A DNA stretch of 64,000 nucleotides from Pseudomonas brassicacearum (GTDB lineage Bacteria; Pseudomonadota; Gammaproteobacteria; Pseudomonadales; Pseudomonadaceae): assembly GCF_003732225.1 (NCBI RefSeq), contig NZ_MOBJ01000016.1:1-64000 (forward strand), in the 5' to 3' direction. Under the pieces are notes generated by a model, which was given only the letters and a program-made list of their open reading frames with translations, made no database searches and had not been told where the DNA came from. Positions within the stretch are counted from its first letter, which is position 1; the number at the start of each line of letters is the position of its first letter. This document shows positions 54,874 to 63,261 of this stretch, piece after piece. A program made the translations under genes and the position numbers.

Positions 54874-54887
54874 CGTTGTCGACAACG
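54874..54887. promoter_or_regulatory. 14-base perfect palindrome before orphan metQ
   Basis: CGTTGTCGACAACG lies 18 bases upstream of the start codon. It could be an operator or a short 5' hairpin. Its regulator is unknown. Confidence 0.35.
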
Positions 54888-54939
54888 GCTAAAAAATGAA
54901 GTGCCAGTGAAGTGCTATCGCTGGTGTGGAGCGGACAAT

Positions 54940-54990
54940 ACCGAGATTTTTTATTCCCGAACAATATCTTTTATTCACTTCCATATTCCA
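54940..54990 (-). promoter_or_regulatory. AT-rich upstream region of orphan metQ with GGAATATG element
   Basis: On the minus strand GGAATATGGAAGTGAATAAA leads into ATATTGTTCGGGAATAAAAA. It contains the inverted form of the CATATTCC element found before tcyJ and sfnB. Confidence 0.45.
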
Positions 54991-55016
54991 TTTTGTTCAT
55001 ACAGCAAAACCACGCC

Positions 55017-55100
55017 CGTAGGAGCTGCCGAAGGCTGCGATCTTTTGATCTTCAGGCTCCGTTGAATGCAGAAAGATCGCAGGCTGCGCCAGCTCCTACG
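55017..55100. repeat. REP-type palindrome pair, GATCGCAGCC family, overlapping a stop codon
   Basis: Arms CGTAGGAGCTGCCGAAGGCT and GATCGCAGGCTGCGCCAGCT with CCTACG. The right arm runs into the next gene: the TAG stop codon of the sigma-54 regulator is the TAG of the GTAGGAGC motif. Confidence 0.8.
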
Positions 55101-56028
55101 CGAGCCCTGTTTGTTCGAGAAGTCGTTTCAGGGCTTGCAGCTCTGGCGCTGAACCGTTGTCGACTATGCGCTTGAGTTGCTGCTCGATCTGTTCGAGCGG
55201 CGACAACACCTGCGGCAGATTCAAATGCGCAGGCTTTATCTCCTCGCCACTGCTGACCAGTAACGCAAAGTGAATGACGTTTTCCAGCTCACGGGTATTG
55301 CCCGGCCAGCTGTGCCGTTCCAGAACCTGCTGTGCCGCGTCGCTGATAAACGGCACCGGCAGATCGAGGCGCTGGCTGTAGATACCGAGGAAATACTCGG
55401 CCAGTGATTGAATATCACCGACTCGCTCGCGCAAGGCCGGCAATTCGAGCTGTCCTTCGCTCAGGTAGTGATAGAGCCGCTCATGGAACTTACCGGCCGT
55501 CACGGCTTGTGCCAGATCGATGCTGGTCGCCGCCACGAGTCGCACATCCACCGGGCTCGGTTGCTGGGCACCCACGCGGGTGACTTCGTGATTCTCCAGG
55601 GCGGCGAGCAGTTTGATCTGAATCGGCAACGGCAAATCGCCGATTTCATCCAGGTACAACGTCCCGCCATTGGCCGAACCAAACCACCCGGCACGACTGC
55701 TGGCCGAGCCGCTGAAACTGCCGCCGGCATAACCAAACAACTCGGCATCGGCGTAGGTCGGGCTGATGGCACCGCAGTTGACCGACACGAACAAACCGCC
55801 ACGATCACTGGCGCGGTGAATGTGCCGTGCCAACAGCTCTTTGCCACTGCCGGTTTCACCGCGAATCAACACCGAAATCGAGCGCGGCGCCAGTTGCTCC
55901 AGCTCCTGGCGCAACTGTCGCGAGCGTGGGTCGACGAACACCAGTGCCTTGGCGCGAATGCTTAGCGGACTTTTTTCAGCATCGGGAAAGGTCAGCAATG
56001 GCTGACCGAAAGATTCATGCAAACTCAT
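55096..56028 (-). CDS. Sigma-54-dependent activator, SfnR-like
   Basis: 310-residue AAA+ activator with no N-terminal sensor domain, as in SfnR, which controls dimethylsulfone use in Pseudomonas. Walker A is RGETGSGKELLARH (about 56-69), Walker B GTLYLDEIGDLP (about 122-133), with the arginine-finger region LRERVGDI and sensor II WPGNTRELEN. The sigma-54 contact loop GAFTGA is changed to GSFSGS (103-108). The C-terminal 35 residues show no clear Fis-type helix-turn-helix, and the gene ends inside a REP arm. It is probably co-transcribed with the upstream hydrolase gene (56 bases apart). Confidence 0.82.
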   Translation of the reverse strand: MSLHESFGQPLLTFPDAEKSPLSIRAKALVFVDPRSRQLRQELEQLAPRSISVLIRGETGSGKELLARHIHRASDRGGLFVSVNCGAISPTYADAELFGYAGGSFSGSASSRAGWFGSANGGTLYLDEIGDLPLPIQIKLLAALENHEVTRVGAQQPSPVDVRLVAATSIDLAQAVTAGKFHERLYHYLSEGQLELPALRERVGDIQSLAEYFLGIYSQRLDLPVPFISDAAQQVLERHSWPGNTRELENVIHFALLVSSGEEIKPAHLNLPQVLSPLEQIEQQLKRIVDNGSAPELQALKRLLEQTGLA

Positions 56029-56084
56029 GGCAGACTCCCGCCCATAACCGCCGGGAGACGGGGGCGTTTAAATAAAAAACAGGT

Positions 56085-56666
56085 TCAAGCGCGGCGCAGG
56101 GCGTGATGTTCCATGCGGTTTTGCAGGCGATACAGGTAGGCGAAACCTTGCTCCCAACGATGGTGGCCGGACTTCACGTTGATGTGCCCGGCACCCGCCA
56201 GAATTCCCGCTTCGGCGCCCCAGTTGCGTGCCAACTCAAGCGCCCGTGGAGCGCTGACGGCGGCGTCGTTGTCGGAGCTCACAACCTGGCTCGGGAACGG
56301 CAGCAGGTGCGTCGGAATCGGCGCAAAGTTGCGCAACGCTGGCGCGCAGGCCGGGCGTTCGACGTCTGCAGGCGCCACCAGCAACGCTCCGCGAACCTGA
56401 CGCAACGCCTGCAATGGCGCCGTGGCCGCCCAATGGGCAACCGTGATGCAACCCAGGCTGTGGGCAATCAGGATCACCGGCGTGCTGTCGGCATCAATCG
56501 CTTCAGCCAGCGCCGCCACCCAATCCTCACGGCGTGGCTTCAGCCAGTCGGCCTGCTCCACTCGTGCGCTGTTCGGCAGGCTGTTCTGCCAATGGCTTTG
56601 CCAATGATCCTCTGGCGATCCTTGCCAGCCCGGCACGATCAGGTAGCGAATTGATTCGTTGCGCAT
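56085..56666 (-). CDS. RBBP9/YdeN-family alpha/beta hydrolase
   Basis: 193-residue serine hydrolase. It opens with IRYLIVPGWQGSPEDHWQSH, and the nucleophile elbow is ILIAHSLGCITVAHWAA (Ser in HSLG at about residue 69). The Asp in VVSSDNDAAVSAPRALELAR and the final GHINVKSGHHRW His complete the triad. Family members are small cytoplasmic esterases of unclear substrate. Its AT-rich upstream region resembles those of sulfur-starvation genes, and it leads into the SfnR-like gene. Confidence 0.88.
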   Translation of the reverse strand: MRNESIRYLIVPGWQGSPEDHWQSHWQNSLPNSARVEQADWLKPRREDWVAALAEAIDADSTPVILIAHSLGCITVAHWAATAPLQALRQVRGALLVAPADVERPACAPALRNFAPIPTHLLPFPSQVVSSDNDAAVSAPRALELARNWGAEAGILAGAGHINVKSGHHRWEQGFAYLYRLQNRMEHHALRRA

Positions 56667-56716
56667 GGGGGAGCTCTCCGGTGCGTGTCTGTTCCTGATC
56701 GAGTATAGGGACGGGA

Positions 56717-56765
56717 TTTATATTCGTTAAGGAATAAGAAGCTATTTATTAAGATCTATATCGAA
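56717..56765 (-). promoter_or_regulatory. AT-rich upstream region of hydrolase/SfnR-like genes
   Basis: TATTCGTTAAGGAATA, a small inverted repeat (TATTC/GAATA), is followed by TATTTATTAAGATCTATATC. It is similar in composition and spacing to the upstream regions of tcyJ and sfnB. Confidence 0.4.
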
Positions 56766-56780
56766 TATTAACTAATCACC

Positions 56781-56872
56781 CTGTGGGAGCGAGCTTGCTC
56801 GCGATGGGGCCGTGTCAGTCAACATTGGTGCCCGTTGACACTCCGCTATCGCGAGCAGGCTCGCTCCCACAG
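56781..56872. repeat. REPIN, GTGGGAGCGAGC family
   Basis: Inverted pair of REP arms in the 530-base gap upstream of the hydrolase gene. Confidence 0.9.
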
Positions 56873-56890
56873 GGATTGTGTTTTGCTTTC

Positions 56891-56929
56891 AAAAAAAAAG
56901 GGGCCGCACCCTGCCAAGGAGACGGCCCC
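56891..56929 (-). terminator. Strong rho-independent terminator without an annotated gene
   Basis: GGGGCCG and CGGCCCC pair across 16 bases; on the minus strand the stem is followed by nine T. The only long gene upstream on this strand ends 270 bases away, so another transcript probably ends here. Confidence 0.85.
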
Positions 56930-56945
56930 GGAAATCGAAAATCTG

Positions 56946-57074
56946 TTAACCCGCGGTAATCACCGACAGCTCGGTAATCCTCAAATGTTTAACACGGACA
57001 GGTTGCGGTTCAATGAATAGATCCGCCTGCGCCTGACGCCCCCACGTGACCGCTTCGACGGATGAATCATTGCT
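56946..57074 (-). other. Protein-like frame of 42 codons without a usual start
   Basis: The frame ending at TAA 56946, 17 bases before the terminator, reads AVTWGRQAQADLFIEPQPVR then VKHLRITELSVITAG. It looks coding, but no ATG, GTG or TTG precedes the protein-like part within the frame. ATG 57070 in another frame would join it if a G run near 57035 had one more base. It is either a frameshifted small gene, a gene with a rare start, or part of a small RNA. Confidence 0.35.
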
Positions 57075-57112
57075 TCAATGACTTATTTCCGAAAGTAATA
57101 TTTTATGATTTA

Positions 57113-57140
57113 TATATAATTTTATCGTATAAAAAATCAA
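57113..57140 (-). promoter_or_regulatory. Probable sigma-70 promoter of the 57-kb short transcript
   Basis: On the minus strand TTGATT, a 16-base AT spacer and TATATA. A transcript from here to the terminator at 56891 would be about 210 bases. Confidence 0.4.
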
Positions 57141-57197
57141 CATTTCCTGCCAGCGCCCGGAATCAAAGGGCTGCCGAGGAACACGCCTGAGAACGAT

Positions 57198-58271
57198 CTA
57201 CGCTTGAGCTTCCCGCACCGTTTCGGTTGTCTGCTGCTCCTTGCGCTCAAACCGGTTCGCCCGTCCAAACGTACCGAAATCATTGAAGCGCACACCCATC
57301 TCGCGCATCACTTTGTGCGCCACCGGCACGGTCAGTTGGCGGATGTAAAACGGTTCCTTCACCACAAAATGATGGATGCCGTGGCTGCTGCCGAAGTTGA
57401 AGCAGAACGCCTGCAACGGCCACATCCACCATGGATTGAGCACCTGGGTCTGCTGGATCACGTTGCCCGGCTCAATGTCGCCGTAGTAGTGCATGTTCGA
57501 ACTGATGAAGTGCAGGCAGAAGGTGCGCAGCACGTTCGGGCCGATGATCACCACCGCAGCGATATTGATCACCTGCATCACCGACAGCGTGGTCGCCGAC
57601 CACTCCACCGAGGTACCCAGCAAATACGCAATGCCGTTGGCCGCATGGAAACCAAGAAACATGTACCACGCACCCCAGTGCACCAGCGCCAGTGGTGCGT
57701 AAACCTTCAGGGTGCGCTTGATGATGCTGAACTTGTGTGCCCAGGTCTTGGCCCGCAGCATGCGGATGAACGCCGACATCACGTTGTCGCCGACCATCAG
57801 CAAACGGGCGATTCCCCAGGGTTCGCCGTTGGTGATGGCGCGTTCTTCCATGTCGGTTTCGCTGCCAGATACCTTGTGGTGATTAAGATGCAGATGGCGG
57901 CGGATCCACGGGTTGATCGTGCTCGGCCGCGCCAGCCAGACCAAGCCCATCATCAGGTTGTGCGGCACGCGTTGCTTACGGAAATACAGGCTGTGAATCA
58001 GGTCGTGCTCCAGTTCATGGGTCAGCGAGGCAAAAAACCCATTCAGCAGCAAACACGCCCACCAGGCCATGTGCCCGGTCATGTAGAGCGCCGCCGACCC
58101 CATCATTCCGGCCAGGGCGAAGGCCAGAATGCCCACGCCAAGGGCGTCCTGATGGTTGAGAATCGGGTAGCGCTGACGCAGTTCGACACCGTGGGCGAGC
58201 ACCACTTCACGAATATGCGCAGATCGTTGTTGTGCATTCTGGCGTTCAGGACTTGCAGAAGTACCGTACAT
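57198..58271 (-). CDS. Membrane fatty-acid desaturase-type di-iron enzyme
   Basis: 357-residue membrane protein with the three histidine boxes of the desaturase/hydroxylase superfamily: H85-ELEH-D with H93, HLHLNHH at 126-132, and SSHGIHHF near 303-310. Four or more membrane segments surround them, starting ALGVGILAFALAGMMGSAAL. Family members insert double bonds or hydroxyls in acyl chains using two irons and an electron donor. The fatty-acid substrate is not known. It is divergent from an AraC-type gene 100 bases away, which probably controls it. Confidence 0.85.
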   Translation of the reverse strand: MYGTSASPERQNAQQRSAHIREVVLAHGVELRQRYPILNHQDALGVGILAFALAGMMGSAALYMTGHMAWWACLLLNGFFASLTHELEHDLIHSLYFRKQRVPHNLMMGLVWLARPSTINPWIRRHLHLNHHKVSGSETDMEERAITNGEPWGIARLLMVGDNVMSAFIRMLRAKTWAHKFSIIKRTLKVYAPLALVHWGAWYMFLGFHAANGIAYLLGTSVEWSATTLSVMQVINIAAVVIIGPNVLRTFCLHFISSNMHYYGDIEPGNVIQQTQVLNPWWMWPLQAFCFNFGSSHGIHHFVVKEPFYIRQLTVPVAHKVMREMGVRFNDFGTFGRANRFERKEQQTTETVREAQA

Positions 58272-58371
58272 GCTTCCATCCTTTAGTTATTGATGTTCGC
58301 ATCCTGCCCTGCACGATCGCTTCGGGCGTTAGCTGTGAACGCCAACCTGTTGACCGGAAGCGCCAATCATC

Positions 58372-59376
58372 ATGATTGAACCCACCTCCCTCGCCAGCTG
58401 GACCCGCGCTTTGCGCAAACAACTCGACGCCCTCGGCCTCGACAGCAACGCCCTGTGCCTGCAAGCCGGGCTCGACCCGCAACTGATGGACGACCCCAAC
58501 GCCCGCTACCCGTTATCGGCCACCACTCGACTGTGGGAGCTGGCCGTCGAGGTCAGCGGCGACCCGGCGATTGGTTTGCGGGTTTCGCGGTTCGTCAGCC
58601 CGACCACCTTCCACGCACTGGGATATGCGCTGGTCGCCAGCGGCAGTCTGCGTGAGGTGTTCGAGCGCATCGTGCGTTATCACCAGGTGATCAGCGACGC
58701 ATTGGAGCTGGAACTGACCCGTGGCGAAGATCGCTATTGCTTCACCCTCAAGGTCCCCGAAGGCAGTCCGGCGCCAGCGCGGGAAGCGATCGACGCCTTC
58801 GCCGCGATCTACGTGCGCACCTGTCGCAACCGTTTGGGTCGGGACTATGCACCGCTGGCGGTGTACTTGCGCCGACCGGAACCGGCCGACCCGAAACAAT
58901 GGCACGCGGTGTTCCGCGCACCGATCTTCTTTGCTGCTGACGAAGACCGGCTGGAGTTTTCCATCGACGACTTCGAAAGCCACCTGGATGACGCCAACCC
59001 GGAGCTGGCCGAACACAACGAAACCGTACTCAAGCGCGCCCTGACGCAGCTGCGCCTGCTGACCTGGGAGCGCAAGGTGCGCGATGCCATCGAAGCGCAA
59101 CTGCCCGAAGGCGAACCCAGCGCCGAACGCATCGCCGAGACCTTGCACTTGAGTTTGCGCAGCTTGCAACGGCATCTGGCGGACGAAGGCTGCCGGTTCG
59201 ACACGCTGCTCAATGAGTGTCGTGAGAATCTGGCACTGCTGCACTTGCGAGACCCACAGTGCTCGTTGAGCGAAATCAGCTATCTGCTCGGATTCGCCGA
59301 CACCAGCAGCTTCAGCCGCGCGTTCAAACGCTGGACCGGGATGACGCCTGGGCAGTTTCGGGATGGGTTGCGGTAA
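58372..59376 (+). CDS. AraC-family transcriptional regulator (OruR/ArgR-like N-terminal domain)
   Basis: 334-residue regulator. Residues 15-200 form the Arabinose_bd-type domain found in OruR-like proteins (LGLDSNALCLQAGLDPQLMD, RLWELAVEVSGDPAIGLRVS). The C-terminal AraC domain (about 235-334) has the first helix-turn-helix AERIAETLHLSLRSLQRHLA and the second LSEISYLLGFADTSSFSRAF with KRWTGMTPGQFR. Divergent placement suggests that it regulates the desaturase gene, perhaps in response to a fatty acid or amino acid. ATG 58372 is the natural start. Confidence 0.88.
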   Translation: MIEPTSLASWTRALRKQLDALGLDSNALCLQAGLDPQLMDDPNARYPLSATTRLWELAVEVSGDPAIGLRVSRFVSPTTFHALGYALVASGSLREVFERIVRYHQVISDALELELTRGEDRYCFTLKVPEGSPAPAREAIDAFAAIYVRTCRNRLGRDYAPLAVYLRRPEPADPKQWHAVFRAPIFFAADEDRLEFSIDDFESHLDDANPELAEHNETVLKRALTQLRLLTWERKVRDAIEAQLPEGEPSAERIAETLHLSLRSLQRHLADEGCRFDTLLNECRENLALLHLRDPQCSLSEISYLLGFADTSSFSRAFKRWTGMTPGQFRDGLR

Positions 59377-59408
59377 AAAGTCGGGATTTGCGCCGGTTTT
59401 GCCGGCCT

Positions 59409-59503
59409 CATCGCGAGCAAGCTCGCTCCCACAGTGGATCTTCGGCGTGAACGTTATCGGTGTTTCACTCAGGTCTAATGTGGGAGCGAGCTTGCTCGCG
59501 ATA
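59409..59503. repeat. REPIN, GTGGGAGCGAGC family
   Basis: Inverted pair of REP arms between the convergent AraC-type and receiver genes. Confidence 0.9.
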
Positions 59504-59529
59504 GCGATTTACCAGACACCACAGGCGGC

Positions 59530-59895
59530 TCAGCGCCCGCGATCACGACGCAGCAACTTGCGCACCCGCGCCACCAGCTCACTCACGGCGAACGGCTTGA
59601 GCAGGTAGTCATCCTCATGCAGCTCCAACCCGCGCAGCCGGTCTTCAATGCCATCCGCGGTGGTCAGGAACAGAACCGGCGTTGCGCCGAGCTGGCGGAT
59701 CTGTTGCAACAGCTGCCAACCGTTGAGGCCGGGCAGCATCACATCGAGGATGATCAGATCGTACTCACCCGTTTCGATGAAACGTCGCCCGGCCATGCCG
59801 TTGTCCGCCACATCCACCCCATAACTGGCTTCGCTCAGGCCCTGGGCCAGAAGTTTCGCGGTCTCGGGTTCGTCTTCCACTAACAGCAAACGCAT
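59530..59895 (-). CDS. Receiver-only response regulator (effector domain absent)
   Basis: 121 residues from ATG 59895. All phosphorylation residues are present: D8 in VEDEPE, D51 in LIILDVMLPG, T79 in FLTTAD and K100 in LLKPF. The sequence is that of OmpR/CopR-type regulators up to VARVRKLLRRDRGR, exactly where a winged-helix domain would follow, and then stops. No remnant of the effector domain or partner kinase lies downstream; a REPIN begins after 27 bases. It is a truncated OmpR-type gene or a stand-alone receiver. The Crp-type gene lies 88 bases upstream on the same strand. Confidence 0.82.
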   Translation of the reverse strand: MRLLLVEDEPETAKLLAQGLSEASYGVDVADNGMAGRRFIETGEYDLIILDVMLPGLNGWQLLQQIRQLGATPVLFLTTADGIEDRLRGLELHEDDYLLKPFAVSELVARVRKLLRRDRGR

Positions 59896-59983
59896 GGCAC
59901 ACCTCGGATAATCGTCACCACAGGCTAGGCGCCTTGGCGCACAAAGCCCATCACTAACGGTTATTTCGGATGAGGTGACGGGT

Positions 59984-60670
59984 TCAAACGCTCGCCAAAG
60001 CCCGCAATCGACCCGCGTCGAGGATCTCGATCTCGCCATAACTCAGGTTGAGAATGCCCTGACCCTCCAGGTCTTTGAGGATCTGGTTGGTGGTCTGACG
60101 CGACAGCGAAAGCAGCAACGCCAACTGCTCCTGCGGCAGTTGCAGGATGCGCCGTGCGGGTTCGATCTCGCCGTAGCCATCGGCAATCATCAGCAAGCGA
60201 TGCGCCACGCGGGCCGGGGCTGGCAGCAAGGTCAAATGCTCGAGATTGATGAAGGTCAGGCGCAGTTTATGGCTCATCAGCAAAGCCAACTGTCGCCAGT
60301 AGTGCGGATGTTCTTCGAGCATGCCGAGCAACGCCGTCTGCGGGATGTGCAACAGAATGCAGTGGCCCACACCATAGGCGTCATGGGTGCGTGGCTGGCC
60401 GTCGAACAGACTGATTTCGCCGAACCAGTGCGGCGGCTCGATCAGGCTCAGCAGTGCCTCCTTGCCCTGCTCGCTCACCGCGCCCACGCGCACCGCACCT
60501 TCGAGTACCGCGTACAGACCACACGGCGGATCACCGCGCTTGAACAGCCGTTGTCCCGGCGACAGCCTCCGCATGCGGGCCAGGGACAGCAGACTATCCT
60601 GTAACAAGGGCGGCAAATGGCTGAACCACTGCCCCTTCATCAGGCGTGACCGCCGGGCCTGCATATCCAT
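59984..60670 (-). CDS. Crp/Fnr-family transcriptional regulator
   Basis: 228 residues from the start at 60670, which has TTGGAG eight bases upstream. The N-terminal cyclic-nucleotide-like beta roll is seen in GQRLFKRGDPPCGLYAVLEG and WFGEISLFDG. The C-terminal winged helix contains LPQEQLALLLSLSRQTTNQI and LKDLEGQGILNLSYGEIEIL. It has no Fnr-type iron-sulfur cysteines at the N-terminus, so oxygen sensing by a cluster is unlikely. Divergent from the Mpo1-like gene with 85 bases between. Confidence 0.88.
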   Translation of the reverse strand: MDMQARRSRLMKGQWFSHLPPLLQDSLLSLARMRRLSPGQRLFKRGDPPCGLYAVLEGAVRVGAVSEQGKEALLSLIEPPHWFGEISLFDGQPRTHDAYGVGHCILLHIPQTALLGMLEEHPHYWRQLALLMSHKLRLTFINLEHLTLLPAPARVAHRLLMIADGYGEIEPARRILQLPQEQLALLLSLSRQTTNQILKDLEGQGILNLSYGEIEILDAGRLRALASV

Positions 60671-60755
60671 GAAAACTCCAAGATGATTGTCGTCTGGCTG
60701 ACAGAGTAACGACTGACCGCAGGGCATGATCGACATCCCTACCGGAGGAATAACA

Positions 60756-61280
60756 ATGAAAAGCCTCGTTGACCACCTCAGTCAATACGCCGCGTACCAT
60801 CGTGACCCGCGCAATATCGCCAGCCACTTCATTGGCATTCCGCTAATCGTGGTCGCCGTCGCGGTGCTGCTGTCACGGCCAGGATGGCCGGTGGCCGGGC
60901 TCTGGCTGTCTCCAGCCGGGCTCTTGGCGCTGGCTTCGGCAGCGTTCTATTTGCGTCTGGAAATACGTCTTGGCGTGGTGATGACGGTGCTGCTGGGACT
61001 GTCCGTTTGGCTAGGCCAAATCCTCGCGGCGCACAGCACCCTGCTCTGGTTGAGCAGCGGTGTTGCGATGTTTGTGGTCGGTTGGGCGATCCAGTTTGTC
61101 GGCCATCACTACGAAGGACGCAAACCGGCGTTTGTCGATGATGTGACGGGATTGATCATCGGGCCGCTGTTTGTGGTGGCGGAACTGACGTTTTTGCTGG
61201 GGTTGCGGCATGAGCTCAAAGAGCAGATTGAAGCGCGGGCGGGTGGGGTGCGAATTAATCGCAAAAATGCAGCCGCGTAG
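60756..61280 (+). CDS. Mpo1-like (DUF962) membrane protein
   Basis: 174-residue membrane protein of the DUF962/Mpo1 family; the yeast member is an iron-dependent 2-hydroxy fatty acid dioxygenase. Conserved family residues are HRDPRNIASHFIGIPLIVVA near the N-terminus and QFVGHHYEGRKPAFVDD near residues 113-129, which supply metal-binding histidines. Four membrane segments are expected. ATG 60756 has GGAGGAA seven bases upstream. A lipid substrate is inferred only from the family. Confidence 0.88.
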   Translation: MKSLVDHLSQYAAYHRDPRNIASHFIGIPLIVVAVAVLLSRPGWPVAGLWLSPAGLLALASAAFYLRLEIRLGVVMTVLLGLSVWLGQILAAHSTLLWLSSGVAMFVVGWAIQFVGHHYEGRKPAFVDDVTGLIIGPLFVVAELTFLLGLRHELKEQIEARAGGVRINRKNAAA

Positions 61281-61285
61281 GACGC

Positions 61286-61379
61286 CATCGCGAGCAAGCT
61301 CGCTCCCACAATGGAACGGTGCTGACCACAAATTCTGTGATCAACCGAAAACCCTGTGGGAGCGAGCCTGCTCGCGATG
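61286..61379. repeat. REPIN, GTGGGAGCGAGC family
   Basis: Inverted pair of REP arms filling the gap between the convergent Mpo1-like gene and cysA. Confidence 0.9.
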
Positions 61380-61382
61380 CTT

Positions 61383-62372
61383 TTAAAGGTTGGCGACTTT
61401 CTGCCAGACCTTGGGTTTGAAGAACAACGTCTCGCCCTTGGCCAGCCCGGTCAGGCTGTCGTGGTCTTTCACCACTTCCGCTTCAATCAGCTCACTCTGG
61501 CCTTCGACCTTCAAGGTGATGCGTGTAGTTGCACCCAACGGACGTATATCGCGCACTTGCGCCGCGTGGTGATCCGCAAGCTCAGTGCGCGACAGCGATA
61601 CTTCGTGAGGACGGAACAGCACGTGGTTGTCGTCGCCCAGGTGCAGACGGTTCGAATCGCCGAGGAAGTGGTACACGAAGTCGCTGGCCGGGTTTTCGTA
61701 GACGTCGCCCGGTGAACCGATCTGCTCGATCACGCCCTTGTTCATCACCACGATGCGGTCGGCCACTTCCATCGCCTCTTCCTGGTCGTGGGTCACGAAC
61801 ACCGAGGTCAGGTTGATGTCTTCATGCAAGCGCGCCAGCCAGCGACGCAGCTCTTTACGGACCTTGGCATCCAGCGCGCCAAAGGGCTCGTCGAGCAGCA
61901 AGACTTTCGGCTCAACCGCCAAGGCACGGGCCAGCGCGATGCGCTGGCGCTGACCGCCGGAGAGTTGTTCCGGGTAGCGATCCGACAGCCAATCCAGTTG
62001 CACCATGTTCAGCAGTTCGTGGACTTTGACCGCGATCTGGCTTTCGCTCGGACGCTGGTTTTTCGGCTTCATACGCAGGCCGAACGCGACGTTGTCGAAC
62101 ACTGTCATGTGGCGGAACAAGGCGTAGTGCTGGAACACGAAGCCGACGTTGCGATCACGCACGTCATGACCGGACACGTCTTCGCCGTGGAACACGATAC
62201 TGCCGGCGTCCGGGGTTTCCAGACCGGCGATGATCCGCAGCAGTGTGGTTTTGCCACAGCCGGACGGGCCAAGCAACGCCACCAGTTCGCCGCTCTGGAT
62301 GTCCAGGTTGATGCTGTTCAGCGCCTTGAAGGCATTGAAATTCTTGCTGACATTACGGACTTCGATCGACAT
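61383..62372 (-). CDS. cysA: Sulfate/thiosulfate ABC transporter ATPase
   Basis: ATPase of the sulfate and thiosulfate importer, 329 residues. Walker [10 protein letters not shown], signature [15 protein letters not shown], Walker [20 protein letters not shown] and H-loop [13 protein letters not shown] are intact. From about 235 there is a TOBE-like regulatory domain ([20 protein letters not shown]). It is the last gene of cysTWA, four bases after cysW. The operon is normally activated by CysB during sulfate limitation (known). Confidence 0.95.
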   Translation of the reverse strand: MSIEVRNVSKNFNAFKALNSINLDIQSGELVALLGPSGCGKTTLLRIIAGLETPDAGSIVFHGEDVSGHDVRDRNVGFVFQHYALFRHMTVFDNVAFGLRMKPKNQRPSESQIAVKVHELLNMVQLDWLSDRYPEQLSGGQRQRIALARALAVEPKVLLLDEPFGALDAKVRKELRRWLARLHEDINLTSVFVTHDQEEAMEVADRIVVMNKGVIEQIGSPGDVYENPASDFVYHFLGDSNRLHLGDDNHVLFRPHEVSLSRTELADHHAAQVRDIRPLGATTRITLKVEGQSELIEAEVVKDHDSLTGLAKGETLFFKPKVWQKVANL

Positions 62373-62375
62373 GAC

Positions 62376-63248
62376 TTATTCCTCCGCGGCGCTGGTGCGC
62401 AGGCGGTTAATACGGGACTCGCTCCATTGCTTGAGCAGCAAGATGAAGAGCGCCAGGATCAGCAACAGGCTCGCAACGGCAAACGCGGCGACGTGGTTGT
62501 ATTCGTTGTAGAGGATCTCGACGTGCAGCGGCAGGGTGTTGGTCACCCCGCGAATGTGCCCGGAAACCACCGACACCGCACCGAACTCACCCATCGCCCG
62601 GGCGGTACACAGCACCACGCCGTAGATCAGGCCCCACTTGATGTTCGGCACAGTCACATGCCAGAACATCTGCCAGCCGTTGGCACCCAGCAAGCGTGCG
62701 GCTTCCTCTTCTTGCGTGCCCTGCTCCTGCATCAGCGGGATCAGTTCACGCGCCACAAACGGCACGGTGACGAAAATTGTCGCCAGCACGATGCCCGGCA
62801 AGGCGAAGACGATCTGGATATCGTGGTCCTGCAACCACGGACCAAAAATCCCCTGAGCGCCGAACATCAGCACATAAACCAGACCGGCGATCACCGGCGA
62901 CACCGAGAACGGCAAGTCGATCAGGGTCACCAGCATGCTCTTGCCACGGAACGAGTATTTACTCACGCACCAGGCCGCGCTGACGCCGAACACCAGGTTC
63001 AACGGCACCGAAATCAGCACCGCAATCACCGTCAGCTTCAGGGCCGACAAGGCATCGGGCTCAAAGATCGCGGTGAAGAACGCGCCGAGGCCAAGCTTCA
63101 GGCCCTGGGAGACCACGATGAACAGCGGCAACAACAGGAACAGCGCAAAAATCAGCCAGCCAAGGCCGATCAGAATTCGCCGTGAAACGGCACTGCCACG
63201 GCGCGCAGCATTGGCCGAAGACGCGGCAGCAATAGACGATTGGGACAT
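62376..63248 (-). CDS. cysW: Sulfate ABC transporter permease CysW
   Basis: 290-residue inner-membrane permease with about six segments, beginning [20 protein letters not shown]. The coupling loop [20 protein letters not shown] is visible near residue 180-200. It forms the membrane channel with CysT, whose stop lies 13 bases upstream. Confidence 0.95.
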   Translation of the reverse strand: MSQSSIAAASSANAARRGSAVSRRILIGLGWLIFALFLLLPLFIVVSQGLKLGLGAFFTAIFEPDALSALKLTVIAVLISVPLNLVFGVSAAWCVSKYSFRGKSMLVTLIDLPFSVSPVIAGLVYVLMFGAQGIFGPWLQDHDIQIVFALPGIVLATIFVTVPFVARELIPLMQEQGTQEEEAARLLGANGWQMFWHVTVPNIKWGLIYGVVLCTARAMGEFGAVSVVSGHIRGVTNTLPLHVEILYNEYNHVAAFAVASLLLILALFILLLKQWSESRINRLRTSAAEE

Positions 63249-63261
63249 TTTCCGCGCCTCC

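Noticed and set aside
26000-57200. Sigma-54 (-24/-12) promoters as targets of the SfnR-like regulator
   Set aside because: I looked for TGGC-A/C-C-N5-TTGC upstream of sfnB, metQ and the amino-acid transporter and found no convincing match by eye.
5121-61379. Repeated palindromes as a possible CRISPR array
   Set aside because: The repeats are single or paired, far apart and self-complementary. They are REP/REPIN units with no spacer series and no cas genes.
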